Below are positions 35,202 to 45,646 of a stretch of DNA of 64,000 bases, piece after piece. The notes under the pieces are model-generated. The model saw only the letters and a list, made by a program, of their open reading frames with translations. It had not been told where the DNA came from and made no database searches. The position numbers and the translations under genes were made by a program. The stretch is taken from assembly GCA_008802785.1 (NCBI GenBank), contig VUYT01000001.1, positions 1,178,001 through 1,242,000 of the forward strand, given 5' to 3'. The stretch's first letter is position 1. Each line of letters opens with the position of its first letter. The DNA comes from Symmetrospora coprosmae. Its lineage: Eukaryota; Basidiomycota; Cystobasidiomycetes; Symmetrosporaceae.

Positions 35202-37900
35202 TCAATGCGGGATCGTGTCATTCGATGCTGATGCTGGTGCTGGCTCGGCCTCCGGAGATACTGGGTCTAGGGTGGCGCGCAGCTCGTACGGACTCGGATC
35301 CGGAAACATCATCTCCTGCCAGTCATGCATGACCTTTCGTACGCCGTCCTGGATAGTAGCATTGCTGCTCGTGACGTGATCGTTGATGGCAATGAAAGGG
35401 TTGCTATCCTCGCCCATGCGCCATGCGAGCCATGTGTCCCATCCTACGTCGTCGCCCATCTCGTTGAACGAGCTTGGCGTGTCGCCGAACGAGTACGAGT
35501 AGCGCTGAATGAGTCGCACTGCAAAGTCGCGCTTGCTGCTCCACTGGCTGCTAGAGGCTGTACCCGCAGTGTGTTGGAGAGATGGCGAGGCGAGTGCTGC
35601 CTTGAGCGAGAGATCGGCTTCCTGCCAGTTTTGGCGGAACTGACCGAGTTCCGGGACTGTTTCCTGATTGTCGACGTCGCGTGCGCTAAAGGGCCACCAT
35701 CTGCGGGAGGAGACCGAGCTTCTGCCTTCCTGCTTCGACTTCGGCGGCAGGAAAGCTTCGAAACCCCGCTCCCCGCTTGCTCGCAGCAGCCCCGCCATCA
35801 AGCAGTCTCCGCATCTCGGCTGCTCGAATGCCACTCGCTTGAGCAGGTCTTCCGGAGTCGGTATAGGCTGATCCTCCTCCTCCTCGCCGGATTCAGCGGT
35901 GAAGAACCTAGCGGTGCCAAAGCACTCGCTGATAGAGACGGAGCAGAACCGCTCGTTGACGCCATCGTAGTTCGGATAGAGATGGTCACCGTCCTCGCTG
36001 CTGACGTACGGGTAGCCATTTGCGCTCGGCCACATGAAATGGGTCTCGAGCGGTGCGGAGACGTTTGCAGCTTGTAGGGAAGCGATGTGGTCCTCGCTGC
36101 TGACCGGACGGATAGGGGCAGCGAAAGTGAGAGTGTCGCCTTCGACGTTCCCTCCGAGCGCAGCGAACATAGCCTCGCGTTCTGTCGGGGAATAGGAGCC
36201 ATCCGAATCGAGATCGCACCGCGCAACGATGAAGCTCCATAGCAAGGCTTCGCGATGCTTTTCGACGATGTAGTACAGATTCAATAGAGGCAGCCAGACC
36301 TCGGAGCCGCGGCCGCGGAAGCGGACTGCGGCGGTCTGACAAAAGCGAAGCGACGTCGGCAAATCAGTATGGCTGAGGTCGTTCTGGCGCCCAGGAAGAT
36401 GGCTCACCTCATTAAGCTCTGCCGACCATGTCCGGGCCACCTCGTCCATGATGGAGGACGAGAGGACGTGTCCAGTGTGATCGGGGTAGTTGCGGGCCCT
36501 CCGCCCAAAGCGCTCGTCCAGCAGTCTGATCGTGTTTGGCATGACTCGAGCATTCCCCTCTCCGTCAATAGCCATGACTTCCTCGAGGCTCTGTGCACCC
36601 GTCGCAAAGGAGCCGGGGTACACGCGGAAGACGGGCCCGAAGAGCGGAGTGGAGAGATCTGATGCGCCTAATTTACGGCCGATGTAGACGTCGTTGTTGA
36701 GATAGAGCAGAGTCTCGGCCGGCTGAGGCAGATTATAGAGCTGACTTTCGATGGAGTGACTGTGGGCGGAAATGGAAAGTCAGTCATACTAGTACGCATG
36801 CGGACATGCTCTTCATACCCCTAAAGTACGCACCTGTTGAACGTGGGCAGAATATCCTGCTTGCGCTGCCTAGACTGCTCCAGATCCACTTCTTGCGTGT
36901 CGAAAAGCTGCCAGTGCGATAGCACCCCCATCTTGCTCTTTTCTACGGGGGCGCCCCCCGGCAAAAGCGTCACACTCGCCGCATCCATCCACTCCGGCAG
37001 CTGGGCCACCCTGCATGCCGCAAGCGGGAGATCCGCCAGTTCCGTCGCATTCGCCGGAGGCAGCGTCATGGGCAGTGAAGTTGCGAGGAGTGTCTGCTTC
37101 CTCGCGAAGGGGAGGTTTTTGTTGACCGAGCGGATCGAGTAGCGTATCTCGTCGTACGAGCGGAAGTGCTTTGCGCCTGTCCCATGCGCTTCCTCACCCA
37201 GCATCTCGGCCTTGTACGCCTGCTCCCACTTCTGCCAGTGCTCTGTCGGCTCCACGAATGTCCAGACCACGTCCACCTCGCTGTCGCCCAGGCTGAGCCG
37301 ACCTTCGGCGATATCAGGGCACAGTTCGCCTTGCGCGATCCACATGTCTGCACACTCTTGCGACATCCTGCGCTGCGACTGCAGTGGGCGCAATGGCTTC
37401 TCAGAAGGCAAGCGTTGTTGCTGCTCCCGCGCGTATGAGGTGGGGTGCGCGTACCATCCTGCATCTTCGCCGAGGATGCTAGGGTCGAACCTGCAGTTAA
37501 TCTCGCCGAGCGCTGACGAAGAAGCCAAAGCATAGGAGTAGGCGTCGTTGGTGGCGGAGCCGCGCAGGACCGCGACAAGCAGGAGCACAAATATCGATGT
37601 CGAAGCCGCCGTCGAGACAATCAGTGTGCGCTGGCTCTGCCAGAGCTCCTTGGCACGCTCGAGAAAGGTGTCGTCTTCCACCGCAGCGTAGCGCTCCAGA
37701 TCATGCGAGATGCCAGAGCTCGACGTCCGCGTCAGGGGCAGCTTCGAGTACTGCCCGCCGGCACTGAGGTCGCTGGAGAATGCTAGGGCGGACGCCACAG
37801 ACTGCCGGACTCTTCCGAGTACATCGATGATGCTGCCGGTTAGCTTGCTGGCCGTACTGCTGTTCCTGCTGTTGCTCGGAATCGGTTCTGAAGTGGCCAT
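35202..37900 (-). CDS. XPT1: Stealth-family phosphotransferase, Xpt1-like, with EF-hand
   Basis: About 874 aa; exons 37900-36834 and 36759-35202. N-terminal cytosolic tail (90 aa), one signal anchor (residues 92-113, TLIVSTAASTSIFVLLLVAV), then the Stealth regions in order: CR1 (VDVVWTFVEPTEHWQKWEQA), CR2 (FRSYDEIRYSIRSVNKNLPF, then RKQTLLATSLPMTL and WQLFDTQE), PTFNSHSIESQLYNLPQPAE across the splice, LLYLNNDVYIGRKL, CR3-like ARNYPDHTGHVLSSSIMDEV and CR4-like FRGRGSEVWLPLLNLYYIVE. Between CR4 and the tail is a textbook 12-residue EF-hand loop, DLDSDGSYSPTE, as also occurs in GlcNAc-1-phosphotransferase. Cryptococcus Xpt1 transfers xylose-1-phosphate onto Golgi O/N-glycans, so a sugar-1-phosphotransferase of the Golgi lumen is the best guess. 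The donor sugar cannot be read from sequence. Confidence 0.9.
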
Positions 37901-38753
37901 GCTGATAGAGTCGGGATTGCCCAGCTGGACATGTGACTGCTTGTGTCGATGCTCCTTTCCTCCACTCTCCCAACAGCCTGCCTAATTACTGAGCCACTCC
38001 TTCTGGCACTGCTGCGAGTACGGATCACTGATGCTGACTGATTCACTGCAGTGCGAAAGATCCGTGCCTGACGACGCTGATGTGTGGACCAAGCTGGGAG
38101 AGGAGGGTGCGATGGGCACGACTGCTGCAGGCACCGCAGAATGCAGAAAGGGCAGAAGAAGGTGCGACAAGAGCATCAGCCAAGAGCTCTATTTGGGAGC
38201 TCAGCCGATGCTGATGCTGAGCCGTGAGCGCTGATCCTCTGCCCGCTTGGTTATTGCCGAAGCGTTTGAAGGGGACCGCTGCCTGCCGAGCGGACTGGGC
38301 CTGCTCACCTTCACTCCCTTGCTGAAGCACGGGGAACAGAGACGAGTCGACAGAGTGAGCGGTTGGGGAGCATCCATCGTGCATCCAGATGCTGCTGCTC
38401 CCGTTCCCGTTGCTGCTGCTCCTGCCGTTGCCCATCCCTCGTGCTGTTGCGTCCTCTTTCTGTCGATAAAGCTTGCTTTTTGCCCTGGTGGCTCTCTGGG
38501 GTTCGATCGGGATTGTGCGGCCAAGAGTGAGAGGCCAATCTCGGTCATTTCGGAGCTCGGCAACCTGACCATGACAAAGCTTGTCAGACTGCGGTCCACG
38601 ATGGACGTCTTGAAGCTGATGTGCTGATGGCGAGATCTGCATTGAGGTTGGCGTGTGGCGACGTCAAGGTGCGTCGTCGTCTCCATGGCTTCCCCCGCCG
38701 TCGTACCCGTCCTTCCGCTGCTGGCTCGAGAAAGGCGTCCCTGTATAGCGCAA
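37901..38753. promoter_or_regulatory. Promoter of the XPT1-like gene and 3' flank of JMJD7
   Basis: 853 bp with no supported gene. Short overlapping frames (38043-38642 -, 38201-38785 -, 38247-38627 +) lack domains. GCTGCTGCTCC-type triplet runs occur at 38390-38430. Confidence 0.5.
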
Positions 38754-40225
38754 CTACGACTCCTCGACAATTTCATCGACCGCAAGAGTCATCTTGCGGA
38801 CTGTGCTCGCCAACGTCCACGTCGGGCTCCCGTAGTCGAGGTCGTACCACCACTTTGGGCCGTGTGAGCAGCGTCAGCGCCGTTCCCGGAAGCTTTCGCA
38901 GATTCTTGCCTCGCACTTACATTGACAGCAATCGCATATGGGCACGCCGGGTCTTCTGACGCCGTCTGCGAGACGCGGTGGTACCACAGCGCTGGCAGAT
39001 AGAGGACGTCACCCCGCTTCACTGTGACGCGCAACGGGCGGGCGTGCCGGAACCGCGGGAACTGCTTCAGGTCGGGCTGTGCTGGGTCGACTGGGATCCA
39101 CGGCGTGGACGCGCCCGACTCGTCTCGCTTGATACTGAATCGAGACGTCTCGTCGCCATTCACGCCAGCGGAGGCAGGAGAGCCGCTACGGACGTACTGG
39201 CCGCAAGGAAACATGCGCTCTGGGGAGCAGATAGCTCAGCTTGGACCTGATCCTGCCGAGGTACAAGTAACGATGCAGGCTCACCGTGCAGACAGTAGAA
39301 CTCGGTCGGAGGCAGGAGATCGAACGTTTTCGTCCCCTGCACGACGAGGTAGAGATTCTCGTATGGGTCCTTGTGCAGGCTTGTGACGCTGCGCTCGTCC
39401 CCGATCCACACGTTGGCTACCTCAGGCGAACTCCCAAAGACCTCGCTTGCGAAGGGCAGCTCGTCTGTCGCATCTTCGAGGAGGTCATGCATCTCGTCGT
39501 GCAGGTTGTCGTTCTGCGACTGAAGGTAGAGAACGTCGTCGGTGGCATTGCCAGTTTTGGCTCTTCCTCGCAGATGCGACAGGAACGTCTCCATGTTCAT
39601 CTCGACGTCTGCGGGGAGAGACGACAGGCAGAAGCATCAGTATGTGACTGTGTCGAGCAAGAAGTCGCTCCTGCAGGCAGCCACGTACAAGCTGGCTCGA
39701 CGAACACGCCGTCAACAATCGCATCCGCATTCCCCTCGGGAGTGGCTGCGATGCGGAGCTGCTTCTCGCCTCCGAGCTTCCCGACGAGGTACTCTGTGGA
39801 CGTCCATCGCTGCAGGGCGGGGATCTGCAGGGTGTGTCCAAGGCCTCGAAGGACGACGGGGCGGTTCCTGGAGACGAAGCGTGCGAACTGGAGCGCGGTG
39901 ACGCTTGCTTGCGAGCAGTCGAGTTCGTCGACGAAGGATGGATTGAGGTCTGCGCGTGTCGAGAGTGCGTACAAAGACCAGGAGGAGCAAAGGGAGCGCA
40001 GGCGTGGGAATACAGCAGAAGCGTTAGTGAGCCTGTTGCGCACGTTCGAGCTGGGCGATCACCCCTTGCAGTGACACACACTGCTTGCAGAAGGAGCGAG
40101 CGCAACTGACCCTGGTAATCCTGAATCATCTGTATGAGGATGCTCTCGAGCGATGTAGCAGCAGCAGCAGCAGCAGCAGCAGCCTCCTCGTGTTCCATTG
40201 CTGCTCCCTTGTCCTCGTTGGTCAT
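38754..40225 (-). CDS. JMJD7: JmjC-domain protein, JMJD7-type hydroxylase/peptidase
   Basis: About 365 aa; exons 40225-40111, 39949-39689, 39608-39285, 39219-38921, 38852-38754. JMJD7 proteins are Fe(II)/2-oxoglutarate lysyl hydroxylases (target in animals: DRG GTPases). Visible: the family's N-terminal SFVDELDCSQASVTALQFAR, then NRPVVLRGL, WTSTEYL, YLQSQNDNLHDEM, VANVWIGDERSVTSLHKDPY (iron ligands His204 and Asp206), ENLYLVVQGTKTFDLLPPTE, and LRVTVKRGDVLYLPALWYHR (third ligand, His of WYHRV). It ends WWYDLDYGSPTW, the usual JMJD7 C-terminus. The N-terminal exon has a nine-Ala run encoded by a GCA/GCT array. All four splices restore conserved sequence in phase. Confidence 0.93.
40155..40185. 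repeat. CAG/CTG triplet array coding the JMJD7 Ala run
   Basis: About nine AGC triplets on the plus strand, read as GCT (Ala) in JMJD7 exon 1. A second CAG-rich array lies at 40338-40372 in the adjacent divergent promoter. Confidence 0.8.
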
Positions 40226-40542
40226 GTTCTATATTTCGGTGCGCACCTCGCTGCAGCGGAAGGCAAGGGCAAGCACACAGCGCGCGCTCTTCGGCCACTG
40301 GCAGGCAGTAGTCCATGATTAGGTGCAACGGACACAGCAGCTGCAGCAGCAGCAGCGGCAGCAGCAGCACTGCAGTCACACCGTGTGCGCATTGAGGCAG
40401 CAGCGTAGCACAGTAGACACCAGTCAGAGCCGCGCTTCTGCAGGAGCAGGAAGCCCTCTTGCCCTGCCTGGTCGCCCGTGCCCGTCGCCCCCCTTTCACT
40501 CTTCCCAAGTCCATTCATTCCATCAGCGCACTCGCCCGAGAG
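40226..40542. promoter_or_regulatory. Head-to-head promoter between JMJD7 and the F-box-like gene
   Basis: A 317-bp shared upstream region. It contains a CAGCAGCAG-rich tract (40338-40372) and nothing coding. The pyrimidine-rich segment just before the plus-strand ATG (CCCCTTTCACTCTTCCC) looks like a leader. Confidence 0.55.
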
Positions 40543-43435
40543 ATGGAGGACAAGGATTCAGAGGCAGCTACAGCCGCAGCTGCAGCAGCTGCCGTGACGG
40601 CCAAGCTCACCCTGCTCTCGCTTCCACCAGAGATCATACTGTCCATCGTCGAATGGGTGGAGCGCATTGTGCGCGCCGACAAGGTCAGGCAGGAGGATGA
40701 TCTGCTCGATGACGAGGAGGCCGCCATGGCAGCTGCTGGTGGGGCGAACGGAGATGGAGATGGAGAGGACGAGATGATGTTCCAGATGCCTCCGCAGCCA
40801 GAAGCAGCAGGAGCAGCGGCAGCGCCAGAGGCCAACATCGGTGGAGCAGGGATTGGAGGAGCAGGTTTTCTGAACAATTTGTTCGGTTGGGCCATTGGCG
40901 GCGGAGGAGGCAACGCAGGCAATGCAGGAGCGGCAGCTGCAGCTCCCCAGGGCAATGCTGCCAATATCGGTGGTGGCTTTGCAGCCGTCAACGTCGGACC
41001 GCAGCCAGCTGGCCTCGCCGGCCTCATGCAGGCACTGGGAGGTCAGCCAGGCCAGGGCATGCCTACAATGGGAGGACACCCAGGGGCAGACAGTGCTGAC
41101 TCGGATGACGAGATGCCGCGTGAGTGTCGCTTGCGTCTGACCCGTTGGTTTCGCTTCGCAGTGTCGGATCGCGCTGACACCTCTATGCGCAACACCCAGC
41201 TCTCGAGACGCTTCCAGAATATGGCACACACAATGGTACCGCAGCGGCCGCGGCTGGCCCTGCGAGCGTCACGCCGAGTGCATCCACTGCCTCAGTCACT
41301 CCAAGCCAACAGCTTGCCGCAGACAACGACCACCAAATGCCGGGCCTCGAGGGTTCTGAAGACGACATGCCAGCTCTCGAGAACGAGGCACTAGCCCATG
41401 AGCAGACACCACAAGCAGGTAGCAGTGCTGCTACAGTGGCAGCCCTCTCCAACACGACCGCCTTCTCTCCTACGATCACGGCATCAGACAACCACGCCGC
41501 ATTGACGGACACCACAGCCACAGGCACCCCGCTCTTCTCGCCACCGCCACCTCTGACGCCCGCTACGCCGTCCGTAACTGGCTCGCTGGCGCACGAGGTA
41601 GCCATGAATACCGCTCAGCAAGCATACACGGAGCAGGTCCTGGCGGAGATGCCGGACCTTACGTCGCCAACTGCCGGTGCCGGCGCTTCCGAGGAAGCGG
41701 AGGATGCCGTCTCGGAGGGGCAGGACGACTCGGACTGGGAAGACGAGGAAGACCTTGATGGCGAGGACGACGAGGAAGACGACGACGACGATGACGACAT
41801 CGAAGATGAGGACGATGAAGACGACGACGATCAGTCCACCGAGAACGGGGAGGACACCAGCGAGGCGGACCCTTCCGACTCGACATACGTCGACGGCCTT
41901 CCTTCGGACCCGATCCTGCCCCTCGCCTTCATCAGCCGCTCCTTTCTCAGCGCGACGCGCACCATCCTGTATGCGCGCGCCGTGTCAATTACGGACGTGT
42001 ACCAGGCCTCGCTCTTCCTTCGCACGCTTACGTCGCCCGTCGTGTCCGTCAATGGCGACGCGGCATCAGAGCCCGAGGCCGACGACGACGAGGCGCACCA
42101 GCGGTCCAGCCTGGCTCACTGCGTGCGCTCTGTCGTGTTTGACATACGCAAGCCCATGTCGCTCGGCCGCGGCGGCGGGCAGGTCATCCTCGACATCATC
42201 AAGCTGTGTCCGCGCATCGACACGCTCGCGCTCAGCATGGACTGGACGAGGTCCTGCCTGCTTCCGCTCCAGTCGGCCCTCAAGGGCGCTGCCCAGATCA
42301 AGAGCATCTCGCTACGAAGCGGCGAGGACAGGAAGAAGGAGCTCGTGTGGGACATGAAGAACCTGGAGCCGCTCCTCTCGACGTGGAAGCATCTCGAAGA
42401 CCTCCAAATAGCATGGCTCAAGACTGCCCCCGCTCCTAAGCCACCCGCAGGCGGCACCGCATCAGCGCCCGCCGCGCAGCCGGCAGTCAAGCGCGCCCCG
42501 CTCGCGGGAAGCATCAAAAAGCTCTCGCTGAACCACGTGGATATCACGGATGCCGACCTGGCGTACCTGTTGAGCAACACGGGGACCGAGCTGTCCATTT
42601 TCGAGCTGCACATCCCGTCCGACCGCCTGACGCGCGTCGGGATCGCGAACACACTCATCCGGCACGGGGCGAATCTCAAGTCCGTCCAGATTGACCTTGG
42701 CCGCACGTGGCACCCCACCAACCCGGCCATGGCGTCTGCGCCCTCGGGCACAATCAGCAGCGCCGAGCTCGCTGCGGGCACGCGGTACCTCGTCGACGGA
42801 CTGCTGGGCCACATGCCAAAGCTCGAAGAGCTCAAGCTATCTGGAAGCTTGATGAGCACGCTGGGCATTGCCAGGCTGCCAAAGAGCATCCAGGTGCTGG
42901 CACTCGAGGACAACTTGGGCGTGGACGTCAAGCGGCTCATCGGGCTGCTGAAGAAGAAGGTGCGTCTGGGTGCTCCACACTGGCTCGCGCTCTTGATATG
43001 AATGCTGATCCGATTCTATGCTACCCACAGCGCAAAGTCAAGGTTAACCCGCAAACAGGCAAAGCTGGCAAAGTCGTCCCGGAGCTGGTGCCCAAGCTGC
43101 GTTGTCTGACCTACGCGCGAAGCGACAACATGCGGCCAAGCGATGAGCTCCGCACAGCGTTGGCGAGTATCATGCGTGCGCGCAAAGCGTGTTTGCACTG
43201 GACGTACAAGGGCGCTGGCGGGCCTGCAGCCGTATGGGGTGGCGCCGAGGACGAGGACGGGTTTGGCTTTGGTCCGTTCGACGGGCACCCGGGCGCCATC
43301 CCGGCGGGAATGGCCATGCCGTTCCCTATTCCTTTTGGACCTGACGGGCCCATTGACCCTGCTGAGTTCATGCAGATGTTCGGGCCGCCGGGAGGAGGAG
43401 GAGGACCTGGTGGGATCCCCGGCGCTTTCTTCTAA
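40543..43435 (+). CDS. F-box-like/leucine-rich protein with a large low-complexity insertion inside the F-box
   Basis: About 907 aa; exons 40543-41119, 41218-42959, 43031-43435. It starts with an Ala-rich leader, then TLLSLPPEIILSIVEWVERI, the first half of an F-box. The expected second half appears some 370 residues later as PILPLAFISRSFLSATRTIL then YARAVSI. In between are Ala/Gly/Asn/Pro-rich segments, a Thr/Ser/Pro segment and a very acidic run (Asp/Glu over about 60 residues near 41730-41870). The C-terminal half has leucine-rich-repeat-like strands: VILDIIKLCPRIDTLALSMD, IKSISLRSG, HLEDLQIAWL, SIKKLSLNHVDITDADLAYL, LEELKLSGSLM, SIQVLALEDN. The last exon ends in Pro/Gly/Phe/Met-rich sequence. 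Likely an SCF substrate receptor. The 40-nt region around the first acceptor (41217) is chosen for phase only. Confidence 0.78.
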
Positions 43436-43679
43436 ACTCTTCTAGCATTCTTTGTCGATACCTGCTCATCGTGCATTAGTCGCAATCCATTCGCAAGCAT
43501 GCACCTTGAGAAAGCAATTGTCTTCCTGATACGACATGTCGATCGACGCGTGGTCTATCCTGCTGACAGTTGCAGAAGGGCCGAATTCTCAACGCGTGGT
43601 CCCTTCAGCAGGACGCCCACCGTCAGAGGTGATTCGAAGGCAGCAGCACCACATCGGCAGGCAGCACACTGCATTGGCG

Positions 43680-45392
43680 ATGAGCAGCATCAGCGCGCCC
43701 TCGTGGCTCACGTCCATCCCGCAGGGGACGCGCATCTTGTCTGGTGCGACCATTGTCCTGTCGCTGCTGCTCAGCGTAGCGAGGGCGAACCATAACAGGG
43801 CCGTCCCTGGGCTGGGAGCCGTGTTCGGTGAGGCAGCAGAGGCAGCAGGACGAAGCTCGCTGCATAGTGGCGGATGCTCGATGCTGACGATGCCTCTGTC
43901 TTGACGTGCGCCCGTTATTGCCCTCTCCTGTGCCTGCCTGCTCTGCCGGCACTCGCACACAATGTCGCTCGTCCCGCTTCCCTGGGCGCAGGCGCTTCCG
44001 GCGACACGACCGTCGCCTTTCCCTGGCTCGTCCTCGTCCCTGGATCCGTCATCTGGAATCCATGGACGCTTGCGACGTCGGCCTTCTGCGAGGCGAGCCT
44101 GCTCGAGGTGGGTCGGTCCTCTCCTCCCACTCAGCCGCCCGTTGAAGCATGCGCCCGGGGCCCGAGCTTCCATCCCTGTGCACGCACACGCGTCTCAGAT
44201 AGGCACTGACGATACGTGTGTTGCATGCGCATATCCCCCGCAGTTCATCTTCTCGGTCGCGACACTCGTCCTGTCCGGCAAGTACCTCGAGCGCGTATGG
44301 GGTCGCGACGGCTTCATCCAGTTCACCCTCTTTGTCGTCGTCGTGTCAAACGTGATTGCGTGCGCCGTCAACATCCTCGAGCACTTCCTCCTGCAGGACT
44401 CTGGGATGCTTCTGTGCGCGTGGCCCCCTGGCGTTGCGAAGATGCAACTGGAGCTGACGCCCAGAGCACTGACGCAACGCTCCTGTCCGTGCAATGCAGA
44501 TTCGGGCAGTCATACCACGGCATGATGGCGCTGCAAACAGGGTTCCTAGTCGCCTTCACGCAAATTATTCCAGAACATCAGGTGCAGCTCTTTGGCGGGC
44601 TCGCAAAGCTGCGCGTCAAGGTGGGTCTGCTCGCAACGCTGTCGGGCCTGGCGCAACGTCGGCAAGGCTGACCCTGCTTACTCCATTCCACAGCAACTGC
44701 CCATGCTCTACGTCACCTTCTCCAACATCATGGTTCTCCTCGGCTACCAATCGCCCTTCATCCTCATCCAGTTCGGCTGGCTCGTCAGCTGGTTCTACCT
44801 GCGCTTCCTGAAGCAGAACGAAGGGACAGACTTCCGCGGTGACCGCAGCGAGACGTTTGCCTTCTCGATCTGGTTTCCGCCATTCGTCCAGTAAGTCGGC
44901 GCGTCACACACGCACGACTCAAGAACACGGCACGCCGCAAGCGGGGCCGAGTCCCTCTTTGTTGCGTGCACTCTGGCTGACTGCTCATCATCGCTCTGCC
45001 GGCTCGCTCGCAGACCATACGTGACACGAGTCACGACAATCGTCTTTGGCCTTGCCGTCCGAGTCGGCCTGCTGCGCGCCTGGGGCCCAAGCAGCTCTGA
45101 CCTGGAGAGCGGGCACGTCAACACGCGGGCCGAAGCCGAGCGGCGGCGCGCGCTGGCGCTCAAGGCGCTCGACCAGCGCGTGGCGTCCAACAAGCCTTCG
45201 ATCTCGAGCAGCGCGGGGCGGAACAGTGCATCGGGCCCGGCAGGGAGCGGATCGTCCGTGTCGTCCCCTGCCATGGGCGCGTCCGGCAGCAATGCTGGAG
45301 CGTCGAGCAGCAGAGGGGCAGAGGCAGATTCGGGGGATGTCATGTTTGACGCGGCGCAGGAGGCCAGCGCGACGCCGTTGCCGAAGGATTAG
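43680..45392 (+). CDS. TMEM115: TMEM115-like rhomboid-fold Golgi membrane protein
   Basis: About 376 aa; exons 43680-43827, 43992-44107, 44244-44413, 44500-44620, 44694-44890, 45014-45392. Six or so TM segments: ILSGATIVLSLLLSVA, VAFPWLVLVPGSVIWNPWTL, FIFSVATLVLSGKYLERVWG, IQFTLFVVVVSNVIACAVNI, FGQSYHGMMALQTGFLVAFT, LPMLYVTFSNIMVLLGYQSP, FILIQFGWLVSWFYLRFL. The set (P-x-S-x-x-W-N-P-W-T, GKYLERVWG, G-x-x-G at the position of the rhomboid Ser region) matches DUF1751/TMEM115, rhomboid-like pseudoproteases involved in Golgi retrograde traffic. No catalytic GxSG/His pair is seen. The C-terminal 120 residues are Ser/Ala-rich and cytosolic. Every splice is phase consistent. Confidence 0.88.
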
Positions 45393-45646
45393 CTAGGGCC
45401 GAGCGGGGCGAAATGGGGAGACTATGCGCTGCCCTCTCTGCATCACCTGGTTCCGCTGGAGCTAGATAGGCGAAAGATGTTGTCGCACAGGCAGTGAGAG
45501 CTATATACCTGACATTGCAAGATCTACGAAGAGACGACCACGGTTCACGGAACATGGTCAGACCCGCTTCCTTGCTACCAATACAACGACATAATGCCAC
45601 AGATTGCTAGCGGAATATGCTACACCCCAGGCACACAGTGTCCTCT

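Noticed and set aside
38440-38530. A possible tRNA B-box (GGGTTCGATCGGGAT near 38499)
   Set aside because: No A-box at the right distance and no cloverleaf could be drawn; the match is partial.
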